From: an uncultured Clostridia bacterium
Lineage (GTDB): Bacteria > Bacillota > Clostridia > Christensenellales > CAG-917
Assembly: GCA_934233745.1 (NCBI GenBank)
Contig: CAKQGN010000001.1
Coordinates: forward strand, 525,790-589,789
Reading direction: 5' to 3'
DNA length: 64,000 nt
Part shown: in pieces, positions 25,221 to 34,606 of the stretch
How positions within the stretch are numbered: position 1 is the first letter of the stretch
How the letters are laid out: every line of letters starts with the position of its first letter
The notes under the pieces: generated by a model
Told to the model about the DNA's origin: nothing
Seen by the model: only the letters and a program-made list of their open reading frames with translations
Database searches by the model: none
Position numbers and translations under genes: made by a program

Positions 25221-26521
25221 ATCTTATCGGAAGGAACGTCGTTGTGTACGGCGCGGGAGCAAGCGGCATTTCCGCATATGAGTTGTTGACAGAAAAAGGC
25301 GCGAGAGCAATCGTTTACGACGACGATCCGTCGCGCGAGCGCGCGACAAGCAGTACGGGCGTGTTCAAAGACGCCGACCTGATTGTACTAAGTCCGGGCG
25401 TCGATCCCAATAAAGATTTTCTTTTGGACGCACGTCTTGAAAATAAAACCGTTACGAGCGAGCTTAATCTGGCGTCAAGCGTCTGCCTTGCCGAGCAGAT
25501 AGCCGTGACGGGAACAAACGGCAAGACAACAACGACTTTGCTCATCGACCATATTCTCAAAAGAGCAGGGATACATTCTCACGCAGTCGGGAATATCGGG
25601 ATACCGTTTTCATCCATTGCGGACAAACTCGACGCAACCGAAACTGCGGTTGTGGAAGCGAGCAGCTATCAACTTGAAAACAGCAGGGGATTTTCACCCG
25701 ACATTGCCGTATTGCTCAATTTGAAACCCGATCATATGTCAAGACATATGACGATGAAAAACTATCGCAACGCAAAGTCAAATATTTTCCGCGCTCAAAG
25801 CGAAAGCGATTTTCTCGTCTACAATGCCGATGACGAAATCGTTTCGGATATGGCAAGTGAAGCCGTGTCGCAGAAAGTGCCGTTTTCAATCGAACATACC
25901 GAGCCGACAGGCGCATACATATCATCGGATTTTGTATGTTTCAGAGGCAATCCGATTGTGTCGCTTGACGAAATCGACTTCAAAGGCGACGAACTTCAAA
26001 ACGCGCTTGCCGCGGTTGCGGTGTGTATGATAAAAGGCGTATCGGCTTTTTGTACGGCGTCCGCTCTGACCGACTTCAAGCGTCCGGCATATCGTCGTCA
26101 GCTTGTTGCGATTGCTAAGGGCGTTTACGTGTACAACGACAGCAAATCCACCAATGTGTCCGCGTGTCTGTGCGCATGCACGAGCGTGGGCGAATGCGTG
26201 CTTATGCTCGGAGGACAAAAGGGGGAAGAGAATTTCGACGAATTGTTTTCAAAATTGCCTTCGAGCGTAAAGGCCGTCACCGTTCAGGGTGAAAATGCCG
26301 AAATTATCCTCGAAAGCGCAAGGACGTTCGGATTCAAAAACATCATAAAATGCGACGACTTGCAAAGTTCCGTATCGACGGCATTCGGGTTGGCAAAAGA
26401 ATTCGGATGCGAAAGCATACTGTTTTCGCCTGCAAGCAAAAGCTTTGATTTGTACAACAGCTTTGAGGAGAGAGCAAAAAAGTTTGACTCTCAAATCGCA
26501 GACTATCTTGCCGCAAAATGA
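25217..26521 (+). CDS. murD: UDP-MurNAc-L-alanine:D-glutamate ligase MurD
   Basis: The 434-residue cytosolic ligase has an N-terminal Rossmann-like UDP domain (VVVYGAGASGISAYE) and the ATP loop GTNGKTTTTLL, then the central NLKPDHMSRH and the C-terminal YNDSKSTN segments typical of MurD. The start at 25217 forms an ATGA overlap with mraY; the longer frame is an overlap with mraY. It adds D-Glu to UDP-MurNAc-L-Ala. Confidence 0.95.
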   Translation: MNLIGRNVVVYGAGASGISAYELLTEKGARAIVYDDDPSRERATSSTGVFKDADLIVLSPGVDPNKDFLLDARLENKTVTSELNLASSVCLAEQIAVTGTNGKTTTTLLIDHILKRAGIHSHAVGNIGIPFSSIADKLDATETAVVEASSYQLENSRGFSPDIAVLLNLKPDHMSRHMTMKNYRNAKSNIFRAQSESDFLVYNADDEIVSDMASEAVSQKVPFSIEHTEPTGAYISSDFVCFRGNPIVSLDEIDFKGDELQNALAAVAVCMIKGVSAFCTASALTDFKRPAYRRQLVAIAKGVYVYNDSKSTNVSACLCACTSVGECVLMLGGQKGEENFDELFSKLPSSVKAVTVQGENAEIILESARTFGFKNIIKCDDLQSSVSTAFGLAKEFGCESILFSPASKSFDLYNSFEERAKKFDSQIADYLAAK

Positions 26522-27798
26522 CCGTATTATCAGGGTTTTCTTCGGGTGCGCATGACGATAGCGCGCAAGCCGTTGCAGGCACGGGCGTAAATTCATCCCG
26601 CGCGGCACGCGCTCGCTCGGGCATGCGCATGCGCACTATGCGCAAGACAGACAAGACGGCTCACAATCCGAAACTGTCAGTTAAGGGTAAAGGCAAAGCC
26701 GACTATACGCTTGCACTCGTTGCGATTTTGTTGAGCTTGTCGGGACTTGTTTTCATTTATTCCGCCTCTTGTTATTCGGCAAAAGTGCAAACGGGAGACG
26801 CTTTTAGATATGTCAAAACGCAGGCTGTCGCACTTGCGATAGGCGCACTTTTGAGCGTGCTTGTGTCAAACGTGAAATCATCGACGCTCAAAAAACTTTC
26901 GCCGTTTTTGTATCTTGTCGGACTTGCGCTTTTGGGGATGGTGTTTTTGCCTGTCATCGGCGTTGAGAGCTATGGCGCAAAAAGATGGTTGAATCTCGGT
27001 TTTTTCACAATACAGCCCAGCGAATACGCAAAGTTTTTTATGGTGATGGCAATTGCGGCGTACGCAAGCGAAAGAGATATGTCAAAATTTTCGAACTTGC
27101 TTTTCGTGTTGTTTGCGGGAGGTGCGATTTGTATTCTCATTATGCTTGAACCGAATATGTCAATCACGATGTGTGTCGTTGCCGTGATTTTTGTAATGCT
27201 GTTTGCAAGCGGAGCAAAAATCAAGCACCTTTTGTTGTTTATCGTGCCGGTTATCGCGGGCGCAGTGGCACTGATACTCGTCGAACCGTACCGTATGCAA
27301 CGGCTGTTGGCGTTTGTCGATCCGTGGAAATCGCCGCTGGAAGAGGGGTATCAGCTCATTCAGTCCTATTATGCTCTCGGAAGCGGCGGACTTTTCGGCG
27401 TAGGGTTGTTTCAATCAAGGCAAAAGTATCTTTTTTTGCCGTTTGCCGAGAGTGATTTTATCTTGTCGGTGGTAGGCGAGGAAGCGGGTATTTTCGGCAT
27501 AGCGGTGATAATGCTTTTGTTTTTCGTTTTTGCAAAAAGGGGACTCAAAATCGCAAAAGAGGCGTCAAACAGGTATTCATGTTATCTTGCTCTGGGCATA
27601 ACGGCGGTGACAAGCGTTCAGGCACTAATCAATATGGCAGTGGTATGCGGAGCAATACCTCCGACGGGATTGCCGTTGCCTTTTATGAGTGCGGGCGGAA
27701 GTTCGCTTGTGGCATACTTGTGCGCCGTGGGGGTGCTTGAAGGAATTGCCAAAAACTCCGCGCCCTATATCGGAGTAACGGATTTTGCAAATCTTTAA
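26518..27798 (+). CDS. FtsW/RodA/SpoVE-family glycan polymerase
   Basis: The 426-residue protein has about ten membrane helices and the SEDS motifs (WLNLGFFTIQPSEYAKF, LPFAESDFI, NMAVVCGAIPPTGLPLPF). SEDS proteins polymerise lipid II into glycan strands together with a class B PBP, here probably the one encoded at 20723-22648. In this position it is FtsW or the sporulation form SpoVE. The start overlaps murD by ATGA and gives about 60 extra basic, Ser/Arg-rich residues before the first helix. ATG 26641 is an alternative start. Confidence 0.92.
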   Translation: MTVLSGFSSGAHDDSAQAVAGTGVNSSRAARARSGMRMRTMRKTDKTAHNPKLSVKGKGKADYTLALVAILLSLSGLVFIYSASCYSAKVQTGDAFRYVKTQAVALAIGALLSVLVSNVKSSTLKKLSPFLYLVGLALLGMVFLPVIGVESYGAKRWLNLGFFTIQPSEYAKFFMVMAIAAYASERDMSKFSNLLFVLFAGGAICILIMLEPNMSITMCVVAVIFVMLFASGAKIKHLLLFIVPVIAGAVALILVEPYRMQRLLAFVDPWKSPLEEGYQLIQSYYALGSGGLFGVGLFQSRQKYLFLPFAESDFILSVVGEEAGIFGIAVIMLLFFVFAKRGLKIAKEASNRYSCYLALGITAVTSVQALINMAVVCGAIPPTGLPLPFMSAGGSSLVAYLCAVGVLEGIAKNSAPYIGVTDFANL

Positions 27799-27842
27799 TA
27801 GCATTAAGTATAAACCCGGTGCATACCGAAATCGAGGAAATT

Positions 27843-29120
27843 ATGTCAAAGGAATATTTGAAAATTAAAGGCGGCAATTCGCTTGTCGGCAGGATTGAAG
27901 TTCACGGAGCCAAAAACGCGGTTTTGCCTATTCTCGCAGCGGGAATTTTGACAAAAGAAGATGTCGAAATCAGAAATTGCCCGTACATAACCGACATAGA
28001 CGCCATGATAGGTTTGCTCGAATGTCTGGGCGCGAGTATAATCCGCAACGGAAGAGATATAATCGTGCGAGGGCAAGCCGTCAACGCGCGCGTGGACGAT
28101 TTGCATTGCAAGGATATGCGCTCGTCCATGTTTATGCTCGGCGTACTTCTTGCAACTTTGGGCGAGGTCGAAACTACGTTCCCGGGCGGTTGCTCTATCG
28201 GAAGCCGACCGCTCGACATACATCTTGACGGTCTGAAAAAAATGGGAGCGGAAGTGACGATTGACCAAAAGGGAATACATTGCGCGGCAAAGCGGCTTAC
28301 GGGTGCAAAGATACTCATGCGCTATCCGAGCGTCGGCGCAACCGAAAATCTCATGATGTGCGCAACGCTGGCGAAGGGAAGAACGACGCTTGTCAATTGC
28401 GCAAGAGAACCCGAGATAGTTTCGCTTGCGGATTGTTTGCGTTCCATGGGCGCGAAGATAAGCGGCGACGGGACGTCCGTAATGCAAATCGAGGGCGTAA
28501 AAGAACTTTTCGGAACGAGCTTTACCCCTGTGGGCGACAGAATAGTCGCCGGAACGATTTTGTGCGCCACTGCGCTTTGCGGAGGCGATGTCGAAATAGA
28601 CGGAGCAAACATAAAGCACCTGGCTGCCGTCGCAAACGTTTTGCAAAGCAAAGATTGCAAAATCGAAGGGGACGATACATATATGCGCGTGCGCTCGCTC
28701 GGACGCATGCATGCGGTAAATACTTTCAGTGCGCCGTATCCTCTGTTTCCGACGGATATGCAACCGCAATTGCTTTGCGCCTCATGCTTTTCGGACGGGG
28801 TAAGCAGCGTCAGAGAAACCGTTTTCGAAAAAAGATTCGCACATGTAAAAGAGATGAAAAAACTCGGAGCAAAAATATGTATATCGGGCGACACGGCAAC
28901 GGTATTCGGCTGTCGGCGAGCGGATTCTCCGTACCTGATAAGCGGCGGAATCGTAAACGCAAGCGACCTAAGAGCAGGCGCGGCGCTTTGCGTTGCAACA
29001 TTGAAAATAAAAGGGGAAAGCAGGGTGTACGGAGTGGAGTATATCGACAGAGGATATGAAAAAATCGAGGATATGTTTTGCTCGCTCGGAGGATACGTTT
29101 TGCGCTCAAAAGACAGATGA
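27843..29120 (+). CDS. murA: UDP-GlcNAc 1-carboxyvinyltransferase MurA
   Basis: The 425-residue enzyme catalyses the first committed step of peptidoglycan synthesis, transfer of enolpyruvate to UDP-GlcNAc. The catalytic Cys is residue 117 in PGGCSIGSRPLD, so fosfomycin sensitivity would be expected. The N-terminal GAKNAVLPIL and the C-terminal DLRAGAAL are family signatures. The start at 27843 follows GAGGAAATT. It is an unusual member of this cluster position, where murG or murB are more common. Confidence 0.96.
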   Translation: MSKEYLKIKGGNSLVGRIEVHGAKNAVLPILAAGILTKEDVEIRNCPYITDIDAMIGLLECLGASIIRNGRDIIVRGQAVNARVDDLHCKDMRSSMFMLGVLLATLGEVETTFPGGCSIGSRPLDIHLDGLKKMGAEVTIDQKGIHCAAKRLTGAKILMRYPSVGATENLMMCATLAKGRTTLVNCAREPEIVSLADCLRSMGAKISGDGTSVMQIEGVKELFGTSFTPVGDRIVAGTILCATALCGGDVEIDGANIKHLAAVANVLQSKDCKIEGDDTYMRVRSLGRMHAVNTFSAPYPLFPTDMQPQLLCASCFSDGVSSVRETVFEKRFAHVKEMKKLGAKICISGDTATVFGCRRADSPYLISGGIVNASDLRAGAALCVATLKIKGESRVYGVEYIDRGYEKIEDMFCSLGGYVLRSKDR

Positions 29121-29196
29121 TACGGGCGATATTCGCAATAAAACCTTTATTTTGACAAAAAATGATTGAATCGGACATTTTTTTAATAAAAATCCA

Positions 29197-29224
29197 TTGA
29201 CACGATAAGTATTTTATATATAAT
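29197..29224 (+). promoter_or_regulatory. SigA-type promoter of ftsA-ftsZ
   Basis: TTGACA (29197-29202) and TATAAT (29219-29224) are 16 bases apart in an AT-rich gap. The ftsAZ pair can thus be transcribed apart from the mur genes. Confidence 0.7.
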
Positions 29225-29277
29225 TATATTATAAATAATGCGCGCGATAGCGTGTTTTTTAGAAAAAGAGGAAGAAT

Positions 29278-30447
29278 ATGGGTTCGATTTTCACAAAAGA
29301 CATAGCCGTTCTGGACGTCAACTCTCGCCTTGTCAGCGCAATCGTGGGCGCAAAGAGGGCGCAGAGCGTTTTCGGCATTAAGTCTGTCGTAGAAAAACAA
29401 CACCAAGGGTTTGAAAACGGCGAGTGGTTTGACGAGCAAGATACCCTGCAAATCGCAAAGAGCGTTGTTCTGGAAGCCATGAAAGAAGCCGACTCTCGCA
29501 CAAAACGACTTTTCATCGGCGTTCCCGCAGAGTTTGTCACAGTGGTCACCAAAGAGGTTTCCGTTCGCCTTGACAGAGAGCGCAGAGTCATTGACGACGA
29601 CATTTCCTATCTTTTGAAAAAAGGCGACGATTTCGACCATGACAAATTTTTGACAATCAATACGTCGGCAATCTACTTTTCGGTTGACGGCGAGGACAAA
29701 ATATACAGCGACGTGCGCGACATGGAAGCAACCACGGTCGAAGCATGCGTGAGCTATATGCTTTGCGAAACGTCGTTTGTCAAGATGTTCGACACCGTTG
29801 CAAACGAGTTGGGATTTACCGACGTCAGATACGTTGCGACATGTTGGGCGGAAAGTATGGCTCTTCTTGAAAAAGAGCAACGCGACAACGTGTATATGCT
29901 CATAGACATCGGATATTTGTCATCGTCGGTGTGTCTTGCAAAGGGGGACGGCATCTTGGATATGAAGTCGTTTTCCATGGGCGGCGCGCACATCTGTGCG
30001 GATATATTCGAGGCTTTGGACGTTCCTTTCGAAATGGCGGAGGAAGCAAAACGACTTGTGGATCTCAATCTCAATTACAGCGACGAAGCGGTGCTTGTGA
30101 GCGATGGTGAAAATGCGGTTTATGCGCAGGACGCTTGCGAGATTGCAAAAAACAGGCTTGACGTGTTTGCCGAAATATTGAGCGACATCCTCAAAGACAT
30201 CGAGGAAGACGCTCCGTCTTATATGTCGGTTTATCTCACCGGCGAGGGCGTTGCCGCAATGAGAGGCGCAAAAAAATATCTGAGCGAACAGCTCGGCAAA
30301 AATATTGAAATCATCACTCCGAAACTTCCCGGTTTCGTCAAACCGGAGGACAGCTCAAAAGCATCGCTTTTGGTTATGGCCGACAATCTGTCGAAATTCG
30401 ATTTCGGAGCGTTTATAAAAAAGTTATTCAACGGAGGTAAAAAATGA
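29278..30447 (+). CDS. ftsA: Divergent FtsA-like division protein
   Basis: The 389-residue protein keeps the actin/Hsp70-type nucleotide motifs: phosphate 1 AVLDVNSRLVSAIVG, phosphate 2 MLIDIGYLSSSV and adenosine VYLTGEGVAAM. It ends in an amphipathic KFDFGAFIKKLF that would attach to the membrane. The rest is diverged from model FtsA. It overlaps ftsZ by four bases. FtsA tethers FtsZ filaments to the membrane and recruits the divisome. The symbol rests on position plus motifs. Confidence 0.85.
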   Translation: MGSIFTKDIAVLDVNSRLVSAIVGAKRAQSVFGIKSVVEKQHQGFENGEWFDEQDTLQIAKSVVLEAMKEADSRTKRLFIGVPAEFVTVVTKEVSVRLDRERRVIDDDISYLLKKGDDFDHDKFLTINTSAIYFSVDGEDKIYSDVRDMEATTVEACVSYMLCETSFVKMFDTVANELGFTDVRYVATCWAESMALLEKEQRDNVYMLIDIGYLSSSVCLAKGDGILDMKSFSMGGAHICADIFEALDVPFEMAEEAKRLVDLNLNYSDEAVLVSDGENAVYAQDACEIAKNRLDVFAEILSDILKDIEEDAPSYMSVYLTGEGVAAMRGAKKYLSEQLGKNIEIITPKLPGFVKPEDSSKASLLVMADNLSKFDFGAFIKKLFNGGKK

Positions 30448-31874
30448 TAGATTTTGAAAAATTCGGTTGGACACCGAGTGATGAAACTTCTTCCGAGGAA
30501 GAAGAAACCGTACAAGAGGAAGTCGTGGAACAGCCCGTAGAGGAAGTTCAAAGCGAAGAATCTCACGAGGAGTATCAACCTGTTTCTCAAAAGAAACCCG
30601 GCAAGGCGAATATCGTCGTAGTCGGCGTTGGCGGTGGCGGAAACAACGCTGTCAACAACATGATTAGAGCAGGCATCAAGAGCGCAAGTTTCGTTGTGAT
30701 GAACACCGATATGCAAGCTCTCAATATGTCGCTTGTCCCTCCGCATTGCAAAATTCAACTCGGCGCAAACATGACAGGTGGTCTCGGCGCAGGTTCCGAT
30801 CCCGAAATCGGCAGAAAAGCCGCAGAGGAATCTCGTGAACGCATCAAAGCCGCACTCAAAGACATAGACCTTTTGTTTATCACCGCAGGTATGGGCGGTG
30901 GCACGGGTACAGGTGCCGCTCCCGTGATTGCAGAGATTGCAAAATCCATGAATATTCTCACCGTTGCCGTTGTTACAAAGCCGTTCAACTTCGAGGGTGC
31001 GCAACGCATGAAAAATGCGGAAGAGGGTATCAAAAACCTCAAAAACTTTGTGGATACGCTCCTTGTAATCCCCAATCAAAAACTCATCGAAGTGCTTGAC
31101 AAAAACATCTCCTTCAAACGTGCGTTTGAAATTGCGGACGATGTGTTGCGTCAAGGCGTTCAAGGCGTGAGCGACGTCATTGCAAATCCCGAACTTATCA
31201 ACCTCGACTTTGCCGACGTGCGTACAATCCTTTCAAACAAAGGTCTTGCGCATATGGGTATCGGTTACGGCAAGGGCGAAAAGAGAGTCATTGAGGCGGT
31301 TCGCGGCGCAGTGTTCAGTCCGTTGCTCGAAACAGACATCGAGGGAGCAACAGGTATCATCGTCAACATCACCGGCGGCGACGATATGCTTTTGGGTGAA
31401 GTCACCGAGGCGTGCGACATCGTCAAACAAGTTGTCGATCCCAGCGCGAACATCATTCTCGGCACGGCGTTTGTTCCCGACAAGAAAGATATCGAAATCA
31501 CCATCATCGCAACAGGTTTTGTGGACAGAAACCTTGCGCCTGCAAGAAGCAGCGCACCTCAACCTCAAAAATCGTTTGCAACCGCTCTTTCTCAAGCGGC
31601 GGCAACCGAAGACGAAAAGGAAGTCGAACAACCCGCTCAACCGGAACAACCGGTGTTCAATCAGGATATATTTGCAAACAGACCTGTGTTCGGTCAAATG
31701 CAAAGACCTGTCGCGACTCCCGAACCCGTTCAACCCGTCGTTCAACCTCAGGTTGCACCCGCGCCCGCTCCGCAACCCGTTATGCAAGAGAGCGAGATTC
31801 AATCTTCAAGAATCGACGTCACCAAAAAACAAGTGCCTGCTTTCTTGCGCAGATTGAAAAGAGACAGAGATTGA
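30444..31874 (+). CDS. ftsZ: Cell division GTPase FtsZ
   Basis: The 476-residue tubulin homologue has GVGGGGNNAVN, the GTP signature GGGTGTGAA near residues 150-158, the T7 loop NLDFADVRTI and the C-terminal partner-binding peptide VPAFLRRLKR. About 50 extra, strongly acidic residues precede the GTPase core. The start is supported by GGAGG and an ATGA overlap with ftsA, so the extension is real in sequence. The linker is Gln/Pro-rich. It polymerises into the Z ring at mid-cell and at the asymmetric sporulation septum. Confidence 0.97.
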   Translation: MIDFEKFGWTPSDETSSEEEETVQEEVVEQPVEEVQSEESHEEYQPVSQKKPGKANIVVVGVGGGGNNAVNNMIRAGIKSASFVVMNTDMQALNMSLVPPHCKIQLGANMTGGLGAGSDPEIGRKAAEESRERIKAALKDIDLLFITAGMGGGTGTGAAPVIAEIAKSMNILTVAVVTKPFNFEGAQRMKNAEEGIKNLKNFVDTLLVIPNQKLIEVLDKNISFKRAFEIADDVLRQGVQGVSDVIANPELINLDFADVRTILSNKGLAHMGIGYGKGEKRVIEAVRGAVFSPLLETDIEGATGIIVNITGGDDMLLGEVTEACDIVKQVVDPSANIILGTAFVPDKKDIEITIIATGFVDRNLAPARSSAPQPQKSFATALSQAAATEDEKEVEQPAQPEQPVFNQDIFANRPVFGQMQRPVATPEPVQPVVQPQVAPAPAPQPVMQESEIQSSRIDVTKKQVPAFLRRLKRDRD

Positions 31875-31944
31875 TTTTAATGTAAAGACGTAAAATCTGC
31901 ATTCTAATCAATCCGAATTTCGGAAAATAATTATTTTATCTTTG

Positions 31945-31975
31945 AAAATCCTCGTAGATATTACGGGGATTTTTC
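31945..31975 (+). terminator. Terminator of the division cluster
   Basis: AAAATCC-TCGTA pairs with TTACG-GGGATTTT and is followed by TTTTC, about 70 bases after the ftsZ stop. Confidence 0.75.
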
Positions 31976-32025
31976 TATGTGTTTACGACAAAAAAGGAAA
32001 GATTTTTCATCGGGTTTGAAATATA

Positions 32026-32796
32026 GTGTTTCCTGTGAGCGTATATGTGGAACTTGTCATATTCAATAATTTTGCAGTCGATTTGTTTATATCGCTTTCG
32101 ACGCTTGCGATAAGACGAAAGAGAATAGGCAAACTGCGCATTTTTCTTTCCGCAATCATCGGAGCGGGAGTTGCCACGGCTTTTGCAATCGCACCCGAAT
32201 GGGGACAAATTGCACTCAAAATTTTGCTTGCGCCTGTGCTTTGCGTCGTTTTGACAAAATGCGAGGGCGTGAGCATAAAAGAAAAGATAATAGACTATAT
32301 AAAGACGCTTGCGTGTTTTTGTCTTGTGACATACTTTGTCGGAGGGCTTGTTTACGGTCTGTCGTTTGCCTTTTCGATTGATATTAAGTCGTATCCTGTC
32401 TTGGGGCTCGTCGCACTTGCGTGTTTTTTGTGTGTGGCATGCGCACTTCTTATTGGAAAGAAGAAAAGTGCGAACGGCAAGAAGGTTGTCGGCGTGACGT
32501 TGAGAGTCGACGGTAAAAGTTTTTGTTTCAAAGGACTTTGCGACAGCGGCAATCTTCTCATCGACGATGCAAGCGGTTTGCCCGTCATGATTCTTTCAAA
32601 ATCCGCGTGTGACAGAATCGGTACAAAACACATCGAGGGGTTTGCGACGGTGCAAACCGTGACGGGACAAAAGAGTATGCCGATCGTTTGTTTTGACAGC
32701 GTGAAGGTTGACGATTCCGATGTAAACGCAATGGGCGCAATGAGCGATTCGTCATTTGGAGATTATGATATAATCTTGCAAAATTCGATGTTCTAA
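32026..32796 (+). CDS. spoIIGA: Sigma-E processing peptidase SpoIIGA
   Basis: The protein of up to 256 residues has five hydrophobic helices in its N-terminal half and a pepsin-like half-domain with the catalytic LCDSGNLL (Asp near residue 173). SpoIIGA sits in the sporulation septum and cleaves pro-SigE, encoded 92 bases downstream, after a signal from SpoIIR. The start is uncertain: GTG 32026 or GTG 32035, neither with a strong ribosome site. Confidence 0.9.
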   Translation: MFPVSVYVELVIFNNFAVDLFISLSTLAIRRKRIGKLRIFLSAIIGAGVATAFAIAPEWGQIALKILLAPVLCVVLTKCEGVSIKEKIIDYIKTLACFCLVTYFVGGLVYGLSFAFSIDIKSYPVLGLVALACFLCVACALLIGKKKSANGKKVVGVTLRVDGKSFCFKGLCDSGNLLIDDASGLPVMILSKSACDRIGTKHIEGFATVQTVTGQKSMPIVCFDSVKVDDSDVNAMGAMSDSSFGDYDIILQNSMF

Positions 32797-32888
32797 ACGC
32801 ATAAAAGTCAAAATATTGTATCTAAAAACTGCTTCACGAAAGAAAAATCGACCGAATGTCATAAAAACGAAAATTACGGAGAGAATAT

Positions 32889-33602
32889 ATGAAAGGCAAA
32901 ATCAAAGCATTGTTTCAAAAACTTCTTGAAAAGCTCGGACTCAAAGAAAAATCTTTTGTCAACTACATATCTCAAGGCAATTCGCTCCCGTCACCGCTCA
33001 CTCCCGACGAGGAAGTCGAAACCGTCAAAAAATATCTTGCCGGCGACGAGGAAGCAAGATTGTCGCTCATAGAACACAATCTTCGTCTTGTAGTGTACAT
33101 AGCAAAGCGATTTGACAATACCGGCGTCGATATGGACGATTTGGTGTCGATAGGAACGATAGGACTTATAAAGGCGGTTGGAAGTTACAATCCCGACAAA
33201 AACATCAAACTCGCCACGTTTGCGTCGCGGTGCATTGAAAACGAGATTCTTATGCACCTTCGAAAAACCGGGAAGCAACGAGCAGAGGTGTCGCTCGACG
33301 AGCCGTTGAACGTTGATTGGGAAGGGAACATGCTTCTTCTTTGCGATATAATCGGCACCGATGCTGACGCCGTGTACAACAAAGTCGAGGCAACCGACGA
33401 AAAGCAAATATTGAAAGATACATTTGACAAACTTCCGCAAAGAGAAAGGCAAATTCTCGAACTTCGCTTCGGCTTGTACGGCAAGGACGAAATGACGCAA
33501 AAGGAAATAGCGGACATGATGGGTATATCGCAGTCTTATATATCCCGACTCGAAAAAAAGATTGTGGACAATCTGAAAAAGGATATGCTAAAACTCGGAT
33601 GA
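32889..33602 (+). CDS. sigE: RNA polymerase sporulation sigma factor SigE
   Basis: The 237-residue sigma-70 factor has region 2 (DLVSIGTIGLIKAVGSYNP) and region 4 (EIADMMGISQSYISRLEKK). About 25 N-terminal residues form the amphipathic pro-sequence removed by SpoIIGA. SigE directs early mother-cell transcription. The gene order spoIIGA-sigE-sigG is the classic Bacillota arrangement. Confidence 0.96.
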   Translation: MKGKIKALFQKLLEKLGLKEKSFVNYISQGNSLPSPLTPDEEVETVKKYLAGDEEARLSLIEHNLRLVVYIAKRFDNTGVDMDDLVSIGTIGLIKAVGSYNPDKNIKLATFASRCIENEILMHLRKTGKQRAEVSLDEPLNVDWEGNMLLLCDIIGTDADAVYNKVEATDEKQILKDTFDKLPQRERQILELRFGLYGKDEMTQKEIADMMGISQSYISRLEKKIVDNLKKDMLKLG

Positions 33603-33720
33603 CGATATTCGACGAAAGGTCAGAACATAGACGTCGGTTTGTTTGCACAAAAACGATACAATCGATATAAATGCAAAAAATCGATAATCTAACGGCACAA
33701 AAGCTGTTTTCTTTGTCTTC

Positions 33721-33752
33721 ATACAAGCTACATACTCAAAGGAGGCTTGTAT
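33721..33752 (+). promoter_or_regulatory. Hairpin masking the sigG ribosome site
   Basis: ATACAAGC (33721-33728) is the exact complement of GCTTGTAT (33745-33752), which contains the first two bases of the ATG. The AAAGGAG of the ribosome site lies in the 16-base loop. Such a stem should reduce translation of sigG. Confidence 0.55.
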
Positions 33753-34521
33753 GGGCAAAGTTCAGATATGCGGAATCGACACCGCAATGCTACCCAAGAT
33801 AAGTGCAAAAGAATGCGATGAATTGTTGCTTAAAATAAAGAGCGGCGACAAACAAGCGAGAGATTTGTTTCTTCGCGCGAATATGCGACTTGTTTTGTCG
33901 TGCGTCGGCAGGTTTTCAAAGTCAACAGAAAGCGCGGACGATTTGTTTCAGGTGGGTATGGTGGGGCTTCTGAAAGCACTCGAAAACTTCGATGTAAATC
34001 TCGATGTTCGTTTTTCCACATATGCCGTGCCTATGATTATCGGCGAGATAAGAAGGGCAATCAGAGATCGCACGACAATAAAAGTGTCGAGAAGTTTGCG
34101 CGATACGGCGTATAAAGCGTTGAGGGCAAGAGAAAATTTGTCAAAATTTAACGCAAACGACCCCACTATGACCGAAATTGCGCAAGAAATCGGTGTTCCG
34201 CTCTTTGAAGTCGCTTGCGCGCTCGACGCAGTGAGCGAACCCGTGTCGTTTTACGAGCCTGTATATAACGACCGTGACGAAGGACAGGAGCTTATCGACC
34301 AGCTTGCCGACAAGAAGGAAACAAGCGAAAACTGGACGGAAAAAATCGCACTGTACGAGGCATTGAAAGATGTGCCTGAGAGGGAAATGGAGGTTGTGCG
34401 ACTTCGCTATTTTGACGGAAAAACACAAATCGAGATAAGCAAAATCGTCGGTATATCTCAGGCGCAGGTATCCCGCCTTGAAAAATCGGCAATAAAGAGA
34501 ATAAAAGCCTGTATGAATTGA
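33751..34521 (+). CDS. sigG: RNA polymerase sporulation sigma factor SigG
   Basis: The 256-residue forespore sigma factor begins with the SigG-specific KVQICGIDTAMLP and has sigma-70 region 2 (DDLFQVGMVGLLKALENFD) and region 4 (EISKIVGISQAQVSRLEKSA). It acts in the late forespore, where it drives spoIVB and germination genes. It follows sigE after 148 bases, and a hairpin covers its strong AAAGGAGG ribosome site. Confidence 0.95.
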   Translation: MGKVQICGIDTAMLPKISAKECDELLLKIKSGDKQARDLFLRANMRLVLSCVGRFSKSTESADDLFQVGMVGLLKALENFDVNLDVRFSTYAVPMIIGEIRRAIRDRTTIKVSRSLRDTAYKALRARENLSKFNANDPTMTEIAQEIGVPLFEVACALDAVSEPVSFYEPVYNDRDEGQELIDQLADKKETSENWTEKIALYEALKDVPEREMEVVRLRYFDGKTQIEISKIVGISQAQVSRLEKSAIKRIKACMN

Positions 34522-34573
34522 AAATCGCAACAAAGTTTATTTTTGTCGCGATAAAAAAAGTGTATATCCAATC

Positions 34574-34606
34574 ATTGAAAAACGGCAGTTTGTGCCGTTT
34601 TTCAAT
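34574..34606. terminator. Bidirectional terminator between sigG and ylmC
   Basis: ATTGAAAAACGGCA and TGCCGTTTTTCAAT pair over 14 bases around a 5-base loop. The right arm contains the TGA stop of the minus-strand gene, so both converging genes share one structure. Confidence 0.85.

Noticed and set aside
27846..28769. 307-codon minus-strand frame
   Set aside because: It is antisense to murA; murA has its active-site Cys and good ribosome site.
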